Counted from the stretch's first letter, positions 33,836 through 42,710 are shown. The stretch: DNA of 64,000 nucleotides from Verrucomicrobiota bacterium (GCA_003152315.1 PLZV01000036.1:1-64000); one strand, 5' to 3'. Numbers and translations: made by a program. The notes: a model not told the origin generated them from the letters alone.

Positions 33836-34375
33836 ATGGCGAAGCCGGCAGTATCGGAGGAGAGGTTTGATGTGGTCGATGAGGCGGATCGCGTGATCGG
33901 CTCGGCCCCGCGTTCCGAGGTGCATCGGCGCAAGCTGCGGCATCGAGCCGTCCACGTTCTGCTCTTCAACACGCGGGCCGAGCTCTTTGTGCAGAAGCGC
34001 TCCTCCGCCAAGGACATCTTTCCAAGCCTCTATGATTCCAGCGCCTCGGGCCACCTGAATAGCGGGGAAGACTATGACATCTGTGCCCGGCGTGAGACGC
34101 AAGAGGAGCTCGGGCTGGTGGTGCCCGTTGGGCAGCTCTCCCGTCACTTCAAGGTCGAAGCCTGCGAGCAAACGGGCTGGGAGTTCGTGTGGGTGTACAG
34201 CGCGGCCACCGACGAACACCCCCGGATCAATCTGGCGGAACTCGAATCCGGCGAGTTCTGGACGCCGGAATATACGCGCTCGCTGCTGCTGGCAAATCCG
34301 GAGCAGTTTGCGCACGGTTTTGTGCGGGTCTTCAACGAGTTCGATCATCGCGGTCTCTTTCCCCAAAAGCCCTAG
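33836..34375 (+). CDS. Nudix hydrolase (IPP-isomerase-like/YfcD type)
   Basis: 179 residues from ATG 33836. The Nudix box GX5EX7REUXEEXGU is perfect, GHLNSGEDYDICARRETQEE followed by LGL. FDVVDEADRVIGSAPRSEVHRRKLRHRAVHVLLFN is the start of the IPP-isomerase-like subgroup. It probably hydrolyses a nucleoside diphosphate derivative. ATGs at 33812 (GTG frame start) and 33827 are alternatives; 33836 is 12 nt after a TGTATGAT -10-like element (33816-33823) and has no Shine-Dalgarno, so the mRNA may be leaderless. The gene follows the porin terminator directly, then a ferredoxin. Confidence 0.85.
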   Translation: MAKPAVSEERFDVVDEADRVIGSAPRSEVHRRKLRHRAVHVLLFNTRAELFVQKRSSAKDIFPSLYDSSASGHLNSGEDYDICARRETQEELGLVVPVGQLSRHFKVEACEQTGWEFVWVYSAATDEHPRINLAELESGEFWTPEYTRSLLLANPEQFAHGFVRVFNEFDHRGLFPQKP

Positions 34376-34473
34376 CCGAGCCGAAACCGTTGCAAAGGGC
34401 GGCGGTTTTTCGTATACAGGTGCGACACGGTACGGGTTGGCGCAGCCGGTTTCGACAATCACAAAGGAGATTT

Positions 34474-34779
34474 ATGCCGACGGTTGAGTTTTTGAATGCT
34501 GGCAAGAAGGTGGATTGCGGACAGTATGCAAACCTCCGCAAGGCGGCGCTGCTTCATGATGTTCCCGTTTACAAGGGAATTGATGGAAAACTCAACTGCC
34601 AGGGCAACGGCCTGTGTGGCACGTGCGTGATGGAGATCGTGGAAGGCGCCGAAAATCTCTCGCCCATGACGCGTCGTGAAAAACTTCGGCTGAAGGGCCA
34701 GCCGGCGAATCGTCGCCTGAGTTGCCAGTGTCAGGTCATGGGCGACATCATCTGCATTACCTCGCCCGCTTTGGATTGA
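34474..34779 (+). CDS. 2Fe-2S ferredoxin, plant type
   Basis: 101 residues with AAAGGAG 4 nt upstream of ATG 34474. Cluster ligands C42, C48, C51 (CQGNGLCGTC) with the fourth at C84 or C86 (RLSCQCQV), i.e. CX5CX2C then about 32 residues. The beta-grasp pattern of plant-type ferredoxins is visible in PTVEFLNAGKKVDC. It carries electrons in the cytoplasm; no dedicated reductase or oxygenase is adjacent. The frame continues upstream to 34189 only as a shadow of the Nudix gene. Confidence 0.88.
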   Translation: MPTVEFLNAGKKVDCGQYANLRKAALLHDVPVYKGIDGKLNCQGNGLCGTCVMEIVEGAENLSPMTRREKLRLKGQPANRRLSCQCQVMGDIICITSPALD

Positions 34780-34895
34780 CCGCGCGAACATGGCTTGCCT
34801 CCCACGCGCTCCCCACGGTACAATTGCCACTCTATCAGATCGCGGCAGCGGTCTGGGAGCAAGTCAGCAACGGGAATCGTTTTAAAGGGCGAGCT

Positions 34896-35531
34896 ATGGA
34901 TTTGAAGCCGTCGGTCGAATTACGGGAAGTCGTAAAGAACCTTCACGGTTGGTCAAGTTTTCACCCGCAATGGAAGGTCGACTTTAACAGTTACGCGCTG
35001 AAGACTGCCGAGGGGGTTATTTTTATCGACCCGTTGAAAGTGGAACTCGCCGTCCTCGAGAGACTTGAGGCCCTTGGCGAGCCGATCGCCATTCTGCTTA
35101 CCAATGCCCATCACGACCGTGAGTCCGATTGGTTTCGCAAGAAGTACGAGGTTCAGATCTATGCTCACGAAAAGGCCCAGGCCGACTGTGACACCAAGAT
35201 CGATGTGCTGCTGATGGACGGCGAGCGGTTGCCCGGCGGAGTGAAAGCGGTGTATCTCCCTGGCTCTTCCGCGAGTGAGACTGCCTATTATGTCAAGACG
35301 GGGGGCGGCATCGTTCTGGTCGGGGACACCCTTCTCAATCAAGGCGACAAGGGACTGGCGTTGTTGCCGGAGCCCTATATCGAGGACAGGAAGCAGGCTC
35401 TGAAGTCGCTCCAGAGACTGCTCGATCTTGATTTCAAGACCATCACGTTTGCACACGGCAACCCGATTGTGGGAAACGCGAAGAGCGAAATTACAAAATT
35501 CCTCAAGAAACCGAAGAAGAAAAGCTCATGA
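34896..35531 (+). CDS. Metallo-beta-lactamase-fold protein with altered metal ligands
   Basis: 211 residues from ATG 34896. The fold pattern is clear: strands VIFIDPLKVE, AILLTNAHHDRE, LPGSSASETAYYVK, GIVLVGDTLL and KTITFAHGNPI. The usual HxHxDH motif reads N70-A-H72-H-D74-R75, so the first His is Asn and the last is Arg; the second-site PGH reads PGS (S124). Asp144 and His187 remain. Such changes argue for lost or altered metal binding; it may bind rather than hydrolyse, or use one metal. It is translationally coupled (ATGA) to the 42-residue basic protein. The longer frame to 34722 is not supported. Confidence 0.75.
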   Translation: MDLKPSVELREVVKNLHGWSSFHPQWKVDFNSYALKTAEGVIFIDPLKVELAVLERLEALGEPIAILLTNAHHDRESDWFRKKYEVQIYAHEKAQADCDTKIDVLLMDGERLPGGVKAVYLPGSSASETAYYVKTGGGIVLVGDTLLNQGDKGLALLPEPYIEDRKQALKSLQRLLDLDFKTITFAHGNPIVGNAKSEITKFLKKPKKKSS

Positions 35532-35656
35532 GCCAACAATATAACAAAGTTGAGAAACGTCGCCGTCGGACCGCCTACCTCAGAAGGCTGAAAGTGCGGC
35601 AAAAGCAAGCCAACCCCAAGGCCGCGCGACCGGCTCCCGCCGCCTCCGCCAACTGA
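35528..35656 (+). CDS. Small basic protein, 42 residues
   Basis: ATG at 35528 overlaps the previous stop as ATGA and the frame ends TGA 35654-35656. The product MSQQYNKVEKRRRRTAYLRR then LKVRQKQANPKAARPAPAAS and AN is strongly basic (14 Arg or Lys in the first 30) with an Ala/Pro tail, like a nucleic-acid-binding or ribosome-associated peptide. I have an impression that similar small proteins starting with SQQYNKV occur in Verrucomicrobiota but cannot check it. Too small for routine gene callers. It may bind RNA; the ATGA link ties expression to the metallo-beta-lactamase-fold gene. Confidence 0.65.
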   Translation: MSQQYNKVEKRRRRTAYLRRLKVRQKQANPKAARPAPAASAN

Positions 35657-35678
35657 TTGGCGCGGTCTCCGCTTTCGC

Positions 35679-36692
35679 CTACGCGACGGGAGCGAGACCA
35701 TAGTTACGAGCGTGGAGTTCGCCCAGAGTGGCCAACTCCGCCGGGGTCAGGGTGGACGCGTCGGACGCCGCGGCAAATTCGCGGAGCTGCTGCTCGTTGT
35801 AGATGTTGGGCAGCACCGAACAAATGCTGGGCTCCGTGAGGATGAACTGGATCGCCGCCTGGCCCAACGTGCGACCCGTGTCCTGCGTGAGGAACGAGAT
35901 CTGTTCGACCTTCTTGAGCCCATCCAATAACCAGGCTTTCCGTTTTTCATCATCGGCCACGCGGAAGGTGCGATGGTCGTCCTTGCTAAACGTCGTCTTT
36001 TCGGAATAATTCCCTTCCAATAATCCCGAGCAGTGCGGTACGCGCGTAAAGGCGTTCAAGTCACACTCGCGGGCCACGGGGAAAAGAGGTTCGCCGATCA
36101 TCCGCTCAAACAAATTGTAAATGATCTGCACATGTGCGCCGCGCTCCCGTAGTGCCGCGATACCTTCCGCAATCTGACGGCGGTCAATTGCCGGCCCCAG
36201 CGCCACGCCGTACGTTAGAATCTTGCCGGCTTCGCGCAGTTCCCGCAGGGTGTCGAAGACTTCGTCGTTGCGGATCGTTTCAATGCGCGGGTTGTGGAGC
36301 TGGTAGAAATCGATGCGGTCGGTCTTCAATCGTTGCAGGCTTCGTTCGCAGGCCATGCGGATGAAATCGGGCGACCAGTTGTGCGGACGTTCGCGTTGCC
36401 CGGGCTGCACGCCGGGATGATCGTAAAAATCATAGCCGAACTTCGTGGCGATGACGATCTCGTCACGCCGCCCTTCAAAGGCCTGGGCCAGCACCACTTC
36501 ACCCTTGCCGTCGCCGTAAACGTCCGCTGTGTCGAAGAAGTTGATGCCGTGATCGAGCGCCTGGCGCAGCAGCCGGACACCCGTGTCGTAATCCTCATCG
36601 CGCACGCCCCACATCTTGGTTCCGACGGTCCAAACGCCAAAGCCGACCACGGAAACGTTGCAAGAGGTACCTTTTAGTGCGCGGTATTTCAT
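35679..36692 (-). CDS. Aldo/keto reductase
   Basis: 337 residues, TIM barrel. The catalytic tetrad is in place: Asp in [14 protein letters not shown], Tyr in DVYG, Lys in [13 protein letters not shown] and His in [10 protein letters not shown]. The C-terminal part shows NADP-binding style residues ([23 protein letters not shown]). It reduces an aldehyde or ketone with NADPH in the cytoplasm; substrate unknown. It is a single minus-strand gene with its end 22 nt from the small basic gene on the other strand. Nothing nearby points to a pathway. Confidence 0.93.
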   Translation of the reverse strand: MKYRALKGTSCNVSVVGFGVWTVGTKMWGVRDEDYDTGVRLLRQALDHGINFFDTADVYGDGKGEVVLAQAFEGRRDEIVIATKFGYDFYDHPGVQPGQRERPHNWSPDFIRMACERSLQRLKTDRIDFYQLHNPRIETIRNDEVFDTLRELREAGKILTYGVALGPAIDRRQIAEGIAALRERGAHVQIIYNLFERMIGEPLFPVARECDLNAFTRVPHCSGLLEGNYSEKTTFSKDDHRTFRVADDEKRKAWLLDGLKKVEQISFLTQDTGRTLGQAAIQFILTEPSICSVLPNIYNEQQLREFAAASDASTLTPAELATLGELHARNYGLAPVA

Positions 36693-36804
36693 AGTGAATC
36701 CTGTGACCTGTTCGTGCGCATTTTACCGAGACAGCGAGCTTCCCGGCGAGCCAAAACGGATGCGCCCCGACGGTGGCCCGGCATTCCTGGCTCGGTGACC
36801 TCGA

Positions 36805-37263
36805 TTACCGGTGTGGCGCGGGCGGTGTGGCGGGTGTGGGTTGGGCGACACCAGGCTGGGTGCCGGCACCCCCGGGCGTTGCTTGTTGTCCTTGCGTGAA
36901 CGCGCGCTGCCAGTAATCATCGGGGTACGTAACTCGTGGGATGCTGCTCCAGAAGCCGTTGATCACCGGGCCTTGCGGCGTGCGGTAAACCCATGATTCA
37001 CCGCTGCGGGTGTCGATGAGAAACAACGCCGTGCCGCGATCCGATTCGTTGGCGACGACGATTTGAAATCGACCCGAGCCGCCAGCTTGGTCAAGTTTCT
37101 CCTCGATGTGGCTAAGGCGCTCCTGCGTCTTATTGACCTGATCCTGGGTCTTGCCGGCTTGTTGCTCGATCGTGTCGAGCTTGGAGCAGGAGGTTGTCAG
37201 CAGCAGAGCCAAGGCAACGACTGAGTACGAGGTAATGGTCAGACCTAAGGAGCGATTATTCAT
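36805..37263 (-). CDS. Lipoprotein with short coiled coil, unknown function
   Basis: 152 residues. Signal peptide with lipobox LLLTTSC (Cys at ~26), then a heptad-like segment KLDTIEQQAGKTQDQVNKTQ and ERLSHIEEKLDQAGG reminiscent of Lpp-type trimeric coils. A beta-rich part (FQIVVANESDRGTALFLIDTRSGESWVYR) follows and then a Pro/Gly/Thr-rich tail ending PATPPAPHR. It is probably anchored in the outer membrane or periplasm. No family recognised. Divergent from the DUF1802 gene. Confidence 0.7.
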   Translation of the reverse strand: MNNRSLGLTITSYSVVALALLLTTSCSKLDTIEQQAGKTQDQVNKTQERLSHIEEKLDQAGGSGRFQIVVANESDRGTALFLIDTRSGESWVYRTPQGPVINGFWSSIPRVTYPDDYWQRAFTQGQQATPGGAGTQPGVAQPTPATPPAPHR

Positions 37264-37404
37264 GGCAACATTCTCCGGTCCCTCTGCGAGCGAGACGACG
37301 CCAAACGGAACGCCATTGTTTGTAACAGTGCCGCTCGAGAACTGTCAAGCGAGGGGATTTCCGTGTGGACACACCAGGGCAGATGCGCTAAGTAATGGTC
37401 GGTT

Positions 37405-37992
37405 ATGCAAACAAGTTCCAACATCGCGTTCAAGGAGTGGGCTGTCGTGGTGGATGCGTTGGGCCGGGGAGAGCAGGTCCTCATCCTTCGCAAGGGCGGG
37501 ATCCGCGAGCAACGCGGTGAGTTTCACGCCGACCACCATGAGTTTTGGCTGTTTCCGACGCAGTACCACGAGGCCGAGCGTTCCGTCATCCCGTCGAAGC
37601 GCCCCATCTTGCTCGAAATGGCTGCCATCGCGCCGCGGGACTTCGTGGATATTGAGTACTACGTGGTAGCCGACCCGGTCTTGACGATCACGGATATCGA
37701 GTGTGTCAAGCGTTTGCAGGGGCGGCATGTCTGGAGTGAGCAGGTCCTCCAGGAGCGCTTCCAGTTCGGGCGCGAGGCGGGATTGCATGCCTTGTTGACC
37801 CGCGTGTACCGGCGGCCTGCGCCGGAGCGTTTCACGCTGCACGAGTCCTACGGAGGCTGCAAGAGCTGGGTCGAACTCGAACACGCGTTGTCCACTGAAG
37901 GCTTGACGCCAGTGCTCGGGGATGCTGAATATAGTGTCCAGCGGGAAGGAATCGTGGAACTGTTATCGGATCATGCCCTTGCTCATCCATAA
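37405..37992 (+). CDS. DUF1802 protein
   Basis: 195 residues. FKEWAVVVDALGRGEQVLILRKGGIRE opens the protein, followed by FWLFPTQYHEAERSV; these are the hallmark blocks of DUF1802. No signal peptide or membrane segment. Function is unknown for the family. Its end overlaps the FHA gene start by 20 bp, so the two probably share a transcript. Confidence 0.85.
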   Translation: MQTSSNIAFKEWAVVVDALGRGEQVLILRKGGIREQRGEFHADHHEFWLFPTQYHEAERSVIPSKRPILLEMAAIAPRDFVDIEYYVVADPVLTITDIECVKRLQGRHVWSEQVLQERFQFGREAGLHALLTRVYRRPAPERFTLHESYGGCKSWVELEHALSTEGLTPVLGDAEYSVQREGIVELLSDHALAHP

Positions 37993-38419
37993 ACGGCCCG
38001 ACGGCACTGAGAAAAGTCTCGAGTTTGCCAGCAAACCCCTCATCGTCGGTCGTCTCCCGGAATCGGAGATCTCCGTCCGCGATGCGTTCATCTCGCGCGT
38101 GCACTGTGGTATCAGTTACGTCAACGGTCAATTCACTCTCAAGGATCTTGGTTCGACCAACGGCACGTACCGCAACGGCGCGCGGGTCTTCGAGTGCGCG
38201 CTCGCTCCGGCCGACAAAATTCAGGTCGGCAACACGACGATTGTCTTCGAGGTCGACGCCAAAAGCGGCAACGCGATCCTGCGCCAGGTCCCCCAGATGG
38301 TGGCCCCTCCGTCAACCCTCGGGGGTTCCACGCCGCCGCGTCCCGACCTCCGCCAAGTCACTGTGCCGGTCAAGGAGCCGCTGATCAAACCGTCAACGCC
38401 AACCCTCCGTCCAAAGTAA
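37973..38419 (+). CDS. FHA-domain protein
   Basis: 148 residues from ATG 37973. The forkhead-associated core is complete: IVGRLPESEISVRDAFISRVHCGI (G26-R27, S41, H44) and LKDLGSTNGTYRNG (N63-G64), which binds phosphothreonine peptides. A Pro-rich tail of ~55 residues follows. It could read out Ser/Thr kinase signalling; no kinase gene is in the window. It overlaps DUF1802 and precedes the small exported protein by 17 nt. Confidence 0.9.
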   Translation: MPLLIHKRPDGTEKSLEFASKPLIVGRLPESEISVRDAFISRVHCGISYVNGQFTLKDLGSTNGTYRNGARVFECALAPADKIQVGNTTIVFEVDAKSGNAILRQVPQMVAPPSTLGGSTPPRPDLRQVTVPVKEPLIKPSTPTLRPK

Positions 38420-38436
38420 CCCGAGCGGAGCGCCTT

Positions 38437-38892
38437 ATGAACGTGGCGCGCAAATTCAAACTGCCAATTCTCATGGTGGCCGGGCTTTTCTTCGTGTCGG
38501 CGACCCGGGCTGGATCACCGGACGCGACGAATCAGGTCAAGTCATCTGCGGAAACGGCTCGTGAAGAGGCGCGGCAGCGACGCGTCAAATCGAACATCGC
38601 CAAGGGTACAATCAAAGAGATCGATTTGCTGCGCCACCAGCTCAAGCTGACAACCGAGGACGGCCTGCGGACGTTCACCTACACGAGCCGGACTTACATC
38701 TTCCGCGACAAGGAAAAGATCGCCGCTGACAACCTGAAGCTCGGCGAGGTTATCGCGTTGCGCTTTAACACGGACAAGGATGGCACCGTGCTCGTTCTGC
38801 GAATCAAAGCCCGCACACCGTCCGAATTGATGGAGCCGCCGTCCACCGGTCCTGCTGACACGACGAATCCCCCCACTGGCAAGCAACCATGA
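38437..38892 (+). CDS. Exported small protein, likely OB/SH3-like barrel
   Basis: 151 residues from ATG 38437. Sec signal peptide (KLPILMVAGLFFVSATRAG). The mature core reads KGTIKEIDLLRHQLKLTTED followed by RTFTYTSRTYIF and LKLGEVIALRFNTDKDGTVL, a small beta-barrel pattern shared with the exported protein at 44960-45319. Acidic/Pro-rich tail. The stop overlaps the DJ-1-like start (ATGA, 38889-38892). Function unknown. Confidence 0.75.
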   Translation: MNVARKFKLPILMVAGLFFVSATRAGSPDATNQVKSSAETAREEARQRRVKSNIAKGTIKEIDLLRHQLKLTTEDGLRTFTYTSRTYIFRDKEKIAADNLKLGEVIALRFNTDKDGTVLVLRIKARTPSELMEPPSTGPADTTNPPTGKQP

Positions 38893-39443
38893 AAAGGGTC
38901 CTGGTTCCTCTGGCACCCGGCTTCGAGGAAATCGAGGCGATCACCGTGATTGACATCCTGCGTCGTGCTGGCGTTGACGTGACAGTGGCCGGTACTCAGT
39001 CAGGTCCGATTGAGGCCTCTCGCAAGACCAAACACATTCCTGATTGTACGCTCGCTGACGTCCAAGCCGAGGATTTCGACATGCTCGTCCTGCCCGGCGG
39101 CCAGCCTGGTGCCACCAACCTCCGCAATGACGCCCGCCTCCAGCAAATCGTCGAAACGTTGCGCACAGGGAACCGCCACCTCGCCGCCATTTGCGCCGCG
39201 CCGACCGTTCTTTTGGCGTACGGCATCTTGAAGGATCGCACCGTCACCAGCCATCCAACCGTTCGTGCCGAGGTCACTGCGGGTGCGAAGGAGTTCTCTG
39301 ACCAACGCGTTGTCGTCGACGGTTCCGTCATCACCAGCCAGTCCGCCGGTACCGCAATGGAATTCGCCTTCAAACTTGTCGAAATTCTCTGCGGCCAGGA
39401 CAAGGTTGCCGAAGTCAATCGCGGCGTGCTCGCCCGACTCTGA
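38889..39443 (+). CDS. DJ-1/PfpI (ThiJ-like) family protein
   Basis: 184 residues. The nucleophile elbow is in AAICAAPTVLLAYG (C102), with E14 in FEEIEAI and H122 in TSHPTV as likely partners, matching DJ-1-type proteins. FDMLVLPGGQPGATNLRND is the family loop. It probably acts in the cytoplasm as a glyoxalase, deglycase or chaperone-like stress protein; activity cannot be decided. It starts inside the preceding stop (ATGA). ThiD follows 58 nt later. Confidence 0.9.
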   Translation: MKRVLVPLAPGFEEIEAITVIDILRRAGVDVTVAGTQSGPIEASRKTKHIPDCTLADVQAEDFDMLVLPGGQPGATNLRNDARLQQIVETLRTGNRHLAAICAAPTVLLAYGILKDRTVTSHPTVRAEVTAGAKEFSDQRVVVDGSVITSQSAGTAMEFAFKLVEILCGQDKVAEVNRGVLARL

Positions 39444-39501
39444 GGATTCTCGCTATGTTGCAATTCCCGACCCAGACGGTAGAATCCCCGCCGGTGGCAG
39501 G

Positions 39502-40290
39502 GTGAACCGGAGAAGCACAACCGCAATTGCTCTCACTGTCGCTGGGTCAGACAGCGGTGGCGGCGCCGGTATTCAGGCTGACCTGAAAACTTTCCACGCG
39601 CTTGGCGTCTTCGGCACGAGTGCGATCACCTGCATTACTGCGCAGAATCCGGATCGTGTCAGTGCCGTGCAAGCCCTCGCGCCGCGCCTCGTTGCCGAGC
39701 AGATGGATCGCATTTTCGAGGCGTTCCCCATCGGCGCGGCAAAGACTGGCATGTTATATGACGCGGCCATTATTAAGGCCGTCGCGCACGGCTTTGCCCG
39801 CCGCAAGTTCCGCAAACTTGTTGTTGACCCCGTGATGGTGGCGGGCAGCGGTACACGGCTGCTCAAGAGTGATGCAATCACGGCGTTGTCAACCAGGCTT
39901 TTCCCGCACGCCGCGGTCGTTACTCCCAACCTTGCGGAGGCCGAGGTGTTGTCGCAACGCCCCGTTCACACGTTTGAGGAAATGCGCGCGGTGGCACGTT
40001 CGCTGGCGGAGGAATTTGGCGTGCCGTTCCTCGTGAAAGGAGGACACCTCCGCGACCGGAAGCAAGCGGTCGATGTGCTCTTCGACGGCAAGCACTTTCA
40101 CGAATACCGCGCGCCGAGGGTCCCGAATATCAAGAGTCACGGCACGGGCTGCACCTTTTCTGCCGCCATCGCGGCCAATCTTGCCCTCGGTCACAGTTTG
40201 GCGGAGTCCATTGCCCGGGCAAAGCGATTCGTGACGAGCGCGATTCGTCGGGCGCGAAAAATGGGGAATTACTCAGCGCTGGCTATATGA
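39502..40290 (+). CDS. thiD: Hydroxymethylpyrimidine kinase/phosphomethylpyrimidine kinase
   Basis: 262 residues from GTG 39502, preceded by GGTGGCAGG. Motifs of the ribokinase-like ThiD group: ALTVAGSDSGGGAGIQADLKT, FGTSAITCITAQNP, VVDPVMVAGSGTRLL, FLVKGGHL and HGTGCTFSAAIAANLALG (anion hole plus catalytic Asp region). It phosphorylates HMP and HMP-P in thiamine synthesis. No TPP riboswitch was seen upstream. ATGs further upstream would add residues with no family match. The stop overlaps the ComEC start (ATGA). Confidence 0.9.
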   Translation: MNRRSTTAIALTVAGSDSGGGAGIQADLKTFHALGVFGTSAITCITAQNPDRVSAVQALAPRLVAEQMDRIFEAFPIGAAKTGMLYDAAIIKAVAHGFARRKFRKLVVDPVMVAGSGTRLLKSDAITALSTRLFPHAAVVTPNLAEAEVLSQRPVHTFEEMRAVARSLAEEFGVPFLVKGGHLRDRKQAVDVLFDGKHFHEYRAPRVPNIKSHGTGCTFSAAIAANLALGHSLAESIARAKRFVTSAIRRARKMGNYSALAI

Positions 40291-42710
40291 AGCGTCCGCT
40301 CACGGGACTCGTGGTCGCGTATGCTGCGGGGATCTGGATCGGATCGCTCACAGGTTGGCCGGCGATGATATTGTTCGCTGTGGCGGCGGCATTGCTTGCC
40401 GGTTTTTTGTTTTTGCAGCGAACGCGCTTCGGTCTCGTGACACTATCGGCGGCAGTTGTCGTGGCAGGATCCGCCGCCTATCGCGAGGCCGTGACAATTT
40501 CCTCACCCAACGACATCACACGTTTGCTCGAACCACGTGATCAGAACGTCCAGGCGCAAGGCGTCATCGTCAGCGATACAGGTTATCGCGCTCTGCCCTT
40601 GAATGAAGAGGATGCCGAGCGACAGCGTTTCGAGATCGAACTGACCGCTGTGGAACACTACGGCCAGTGGCAGCCCGCCGTCGGTCGCCTCCTCGTCTTT
40701 GTCAGCGAAACGCGGGATGCGGAACCTCTGCGCTACGGTGATCGCATCACGTTCTCGGCCATTTTGCGCGTGCCCCCGCTCATGCGGAATCCCGGCGCAT
40801 TCGACTGGCGGACCTGGCTGGAGCGACGCGGGATTCATTTTACCGCCACGATTCGGAAGACCGATTTGGTTCACGTCGAGGCCCACGATCAGGGTAATCC
40901 CGTGATCGCCCTGTCGCTGCGGTTGAGCGAGTATCTCGAACACGCCTTGCGGCTCGGGCTCGAGAGCGAACCGAAGCTTGCGGGCACTTTGGCCGGTATG
41001 GTTCTCGGGAAACGATCGGAGATACCGACGGAAACATACGCGGACTTCCAGCGAACGGGCGTGTTCCATGTCTTCGCAATCAACGGACTGCATGTCGGAC
41101 TGGTGACGGCGGTGGTGCTCATCGTGTTGCGTCTGGCACGGATTCCACGCCGTTGGTGTGCGGTGGCGGCAGTGCCGCTCTTGATTCTTTACGTGTTCGC
41201 CACCGGTGCCCATCCGGGCGCGGTGCGGGCTTTGGTGATGGCCTGCGTGTGGTTGATCGGCTGGATGCTGGTACGACCCGCGGATTCCTTGAACAGTTTG
41301 GCTGCGGCAGCGCTGGTCATTCTTGTTTGCGCCCCCACGCAACTCTTGGACGGCGGATTCCTCCTGTCGTTTTCTGTGGTGTTGGCGATTGTGACATTGA
41401 CGCCGCGTATCGAGGTGTTGGTACTGTCGAGGATTGCGCCGGATCCGTTCTTGCCGCGGCAATTTGTCCCGGAGTGGCGGACGAAGCTGGCAGGTGGGTT
41501 GCGCCGCATCATCCAACTGTTGAGTTGCTCCATCGCGGCGTGGTTGGGGTTGCTACCGCTGATGGCGATCTACTTTCATTTGTTCACGCCGATTAGTATC
41601 GTGGCCAATTTGTTGGTCATCCCTTTGCTGGGCGGCATTCTCGCGTTGGGTTTGTTGACAGCACTGGCGCACGTCGCTTCGGCGTGGTTGACGCTGACAC
41701 TGAACAACGCGAACGGTTTTCTCATCAGTATCATGATTCGCGGCGTCGAATGCCTCGGCCATGTGCCCTTCGGCCATTTCTTTGTGCAGGCCCCGCCCCT
41801 CTGGCTGGTTTGGGCGTATTACGGACTCGGCATCCTCCTGCTGAGCAAGCGGATTTCAGCGCCTCAGCGGGGACTGGCCGCCGCGCTGGCGGTGCCGACC
41901 CTGGGTGCGGCGTTGTTCCTGAGCGGTGGCCACGCCAACAGGATGGAACTTACCGTATTGTCGTTGAACGACGGCATGTCAGTCTTCCTTGACGCACCCG
42001 GCGGGCGCAACGACATGCTGGTAGACGGTGGTGGCGGTTGGAGTGGGGCGCATATCGTGATTCCCTTTCTCCGGGCGCAAGGAGTGAATCAACTCGCCGC
42101 GATCGTCCTCACTCGTGGCGACAAGGCCCATGCTGCCGGATTGGATACCGTCGCCAATGAGGTTCCCATCCGGGAGGCGATCTACAGCGGAATCGGCTCG
42201 CGCTCGAAGTATTACCCCGAGTGGCTCGACGAGATGAAGGCGCACAAGATTCCTTTGCGTGCGGTCAAAGCCGGAGACGACCTAAGCGCCACACCGGAGG
42301 TGCATATTCGCGTGCTGAATCCGCCGCCCGGCGTTGCGGCCAGCCGCAGCGAAGACAACGCGCTCGTGCTCGCGGTCGAATTCGGACCGACGCGGGTTCT
42401 GTTAATGTCCGATGTGGGTGAGACCGTGGAGAAACGACTCCTGAAAGAATTCGGTGATCTGCACGCGCAGGTGATCGTGAAAGGCCAGCACGGCACCGAA
42501 TCATCCTGTACCGCCGAATTCCTTGACGCTGTACGCCCGGATGCTGTCGTGCAAGTGGTCAATCTAAACGACAGCCACCGCTATCCCGAACCAAATTTGC
42601 GCGATCGCCTGGGGCAACGTAAGATCGCTCTCATTCGCAACGATGACAGTGGCGCGGTCACGATTCGACTCACCCCTAACAAGTACGAAGTTCGTACGTT
42701 TCTTAAATGA
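40287..42710 (+). CDS. ComEC/Rec2-type DNA-uptake channel
   Basis: 807 residues with an N-terminal DUF4131-like region (~20-190), the Competence domain with ~8 membrane segments (~215-500; FAINGLHVGLVTAVV is its typical motif) and a C-terminal metallo-beta-lactamase-like domain from ~550. In the last domain the usual HxHxDH reads LTRGDKAHAAGL, and GHHGS reads GQHGT, so some metal ligands are replaced. LLMSDVGETVEKRLL keeps the Asp. It is the inner-membrane channel for single-stranded DNA during transformation. Coupled to thiD by ATGA. Confidence 0.9.
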   Translation: MKRPLTGLVVAYAAGIWIGSLTGWPAMILFAVAAALLAGFLFLQRTRFGLVTLSAAVVVAGSAAYREAVTISSPNDITRLLEPRDQNVQAQGVIVSDTGYRALPLNEEDAERQRFEIELTAVEHYGQWQPAVGRLLVFVSETRDAEPLRYGDRITFSAILRVPPLMRNPGAFDWRTWLERRGIHFTATIRKTDLVHVEAHDQGNPVIALSLRLSEYLEHALRLGLESEPKLAGTLAGMVLGKRSEIPTETYADFQRTGVFHVFAINGLHVGLVTAVVLIVLRLARIPRRWCAVAAVPLLILYVFATGAHPGAVRALVMACVWLIGWMLVRPADSLNSLAAAALVILVCAPTQLLDGGFLLSFSVVLAIVTLTPRIEVLVLSRIAPDPFLPRQFVPEWRTKLAGGLRRIIQLLSCSIAAWLGLLPLMAIYFHLFTPISIVANLLVIPLLGGILALGLLTALAHVASAWLTLTLNNANGFLISIMIRGVECLGHVPFGHFFVQAPPLWLVWAYYGLGILLLSKRISAPQRGLAAALAVPTLGAALFLSGGHANRMELTVLSLNDGMSVFLDAPGGRNDMLVDGGGGWSGAHIVIPFLRAQGVNQLAAIVLTRGDKAHAAGLDTVANEVPIREAIYSGIGSRSKYYPEWLDEMKAHKIPLRAVKAGDDLSATPEVHIRVLNPPPGVAASRSEDNALVLAVEFGPTRVLLMSDVGETVEKRLLKEFGDLHAQVIVKGQHGTESSCTAEFLDAVRPDAVVQVVNLNDSHRYPEPNLRDRLGQRKIALIRNDDSGAVTIRLTPNKYEVRTFLK

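Noticed and set aside
39444-39501. Possible thiamine riboswitch before thiD
   Set aside because: The interval is only 58 nt and lacks the conserved TPP-riboswitch elements; thiD also seems to share a transcript with the DJ-1-like gene.
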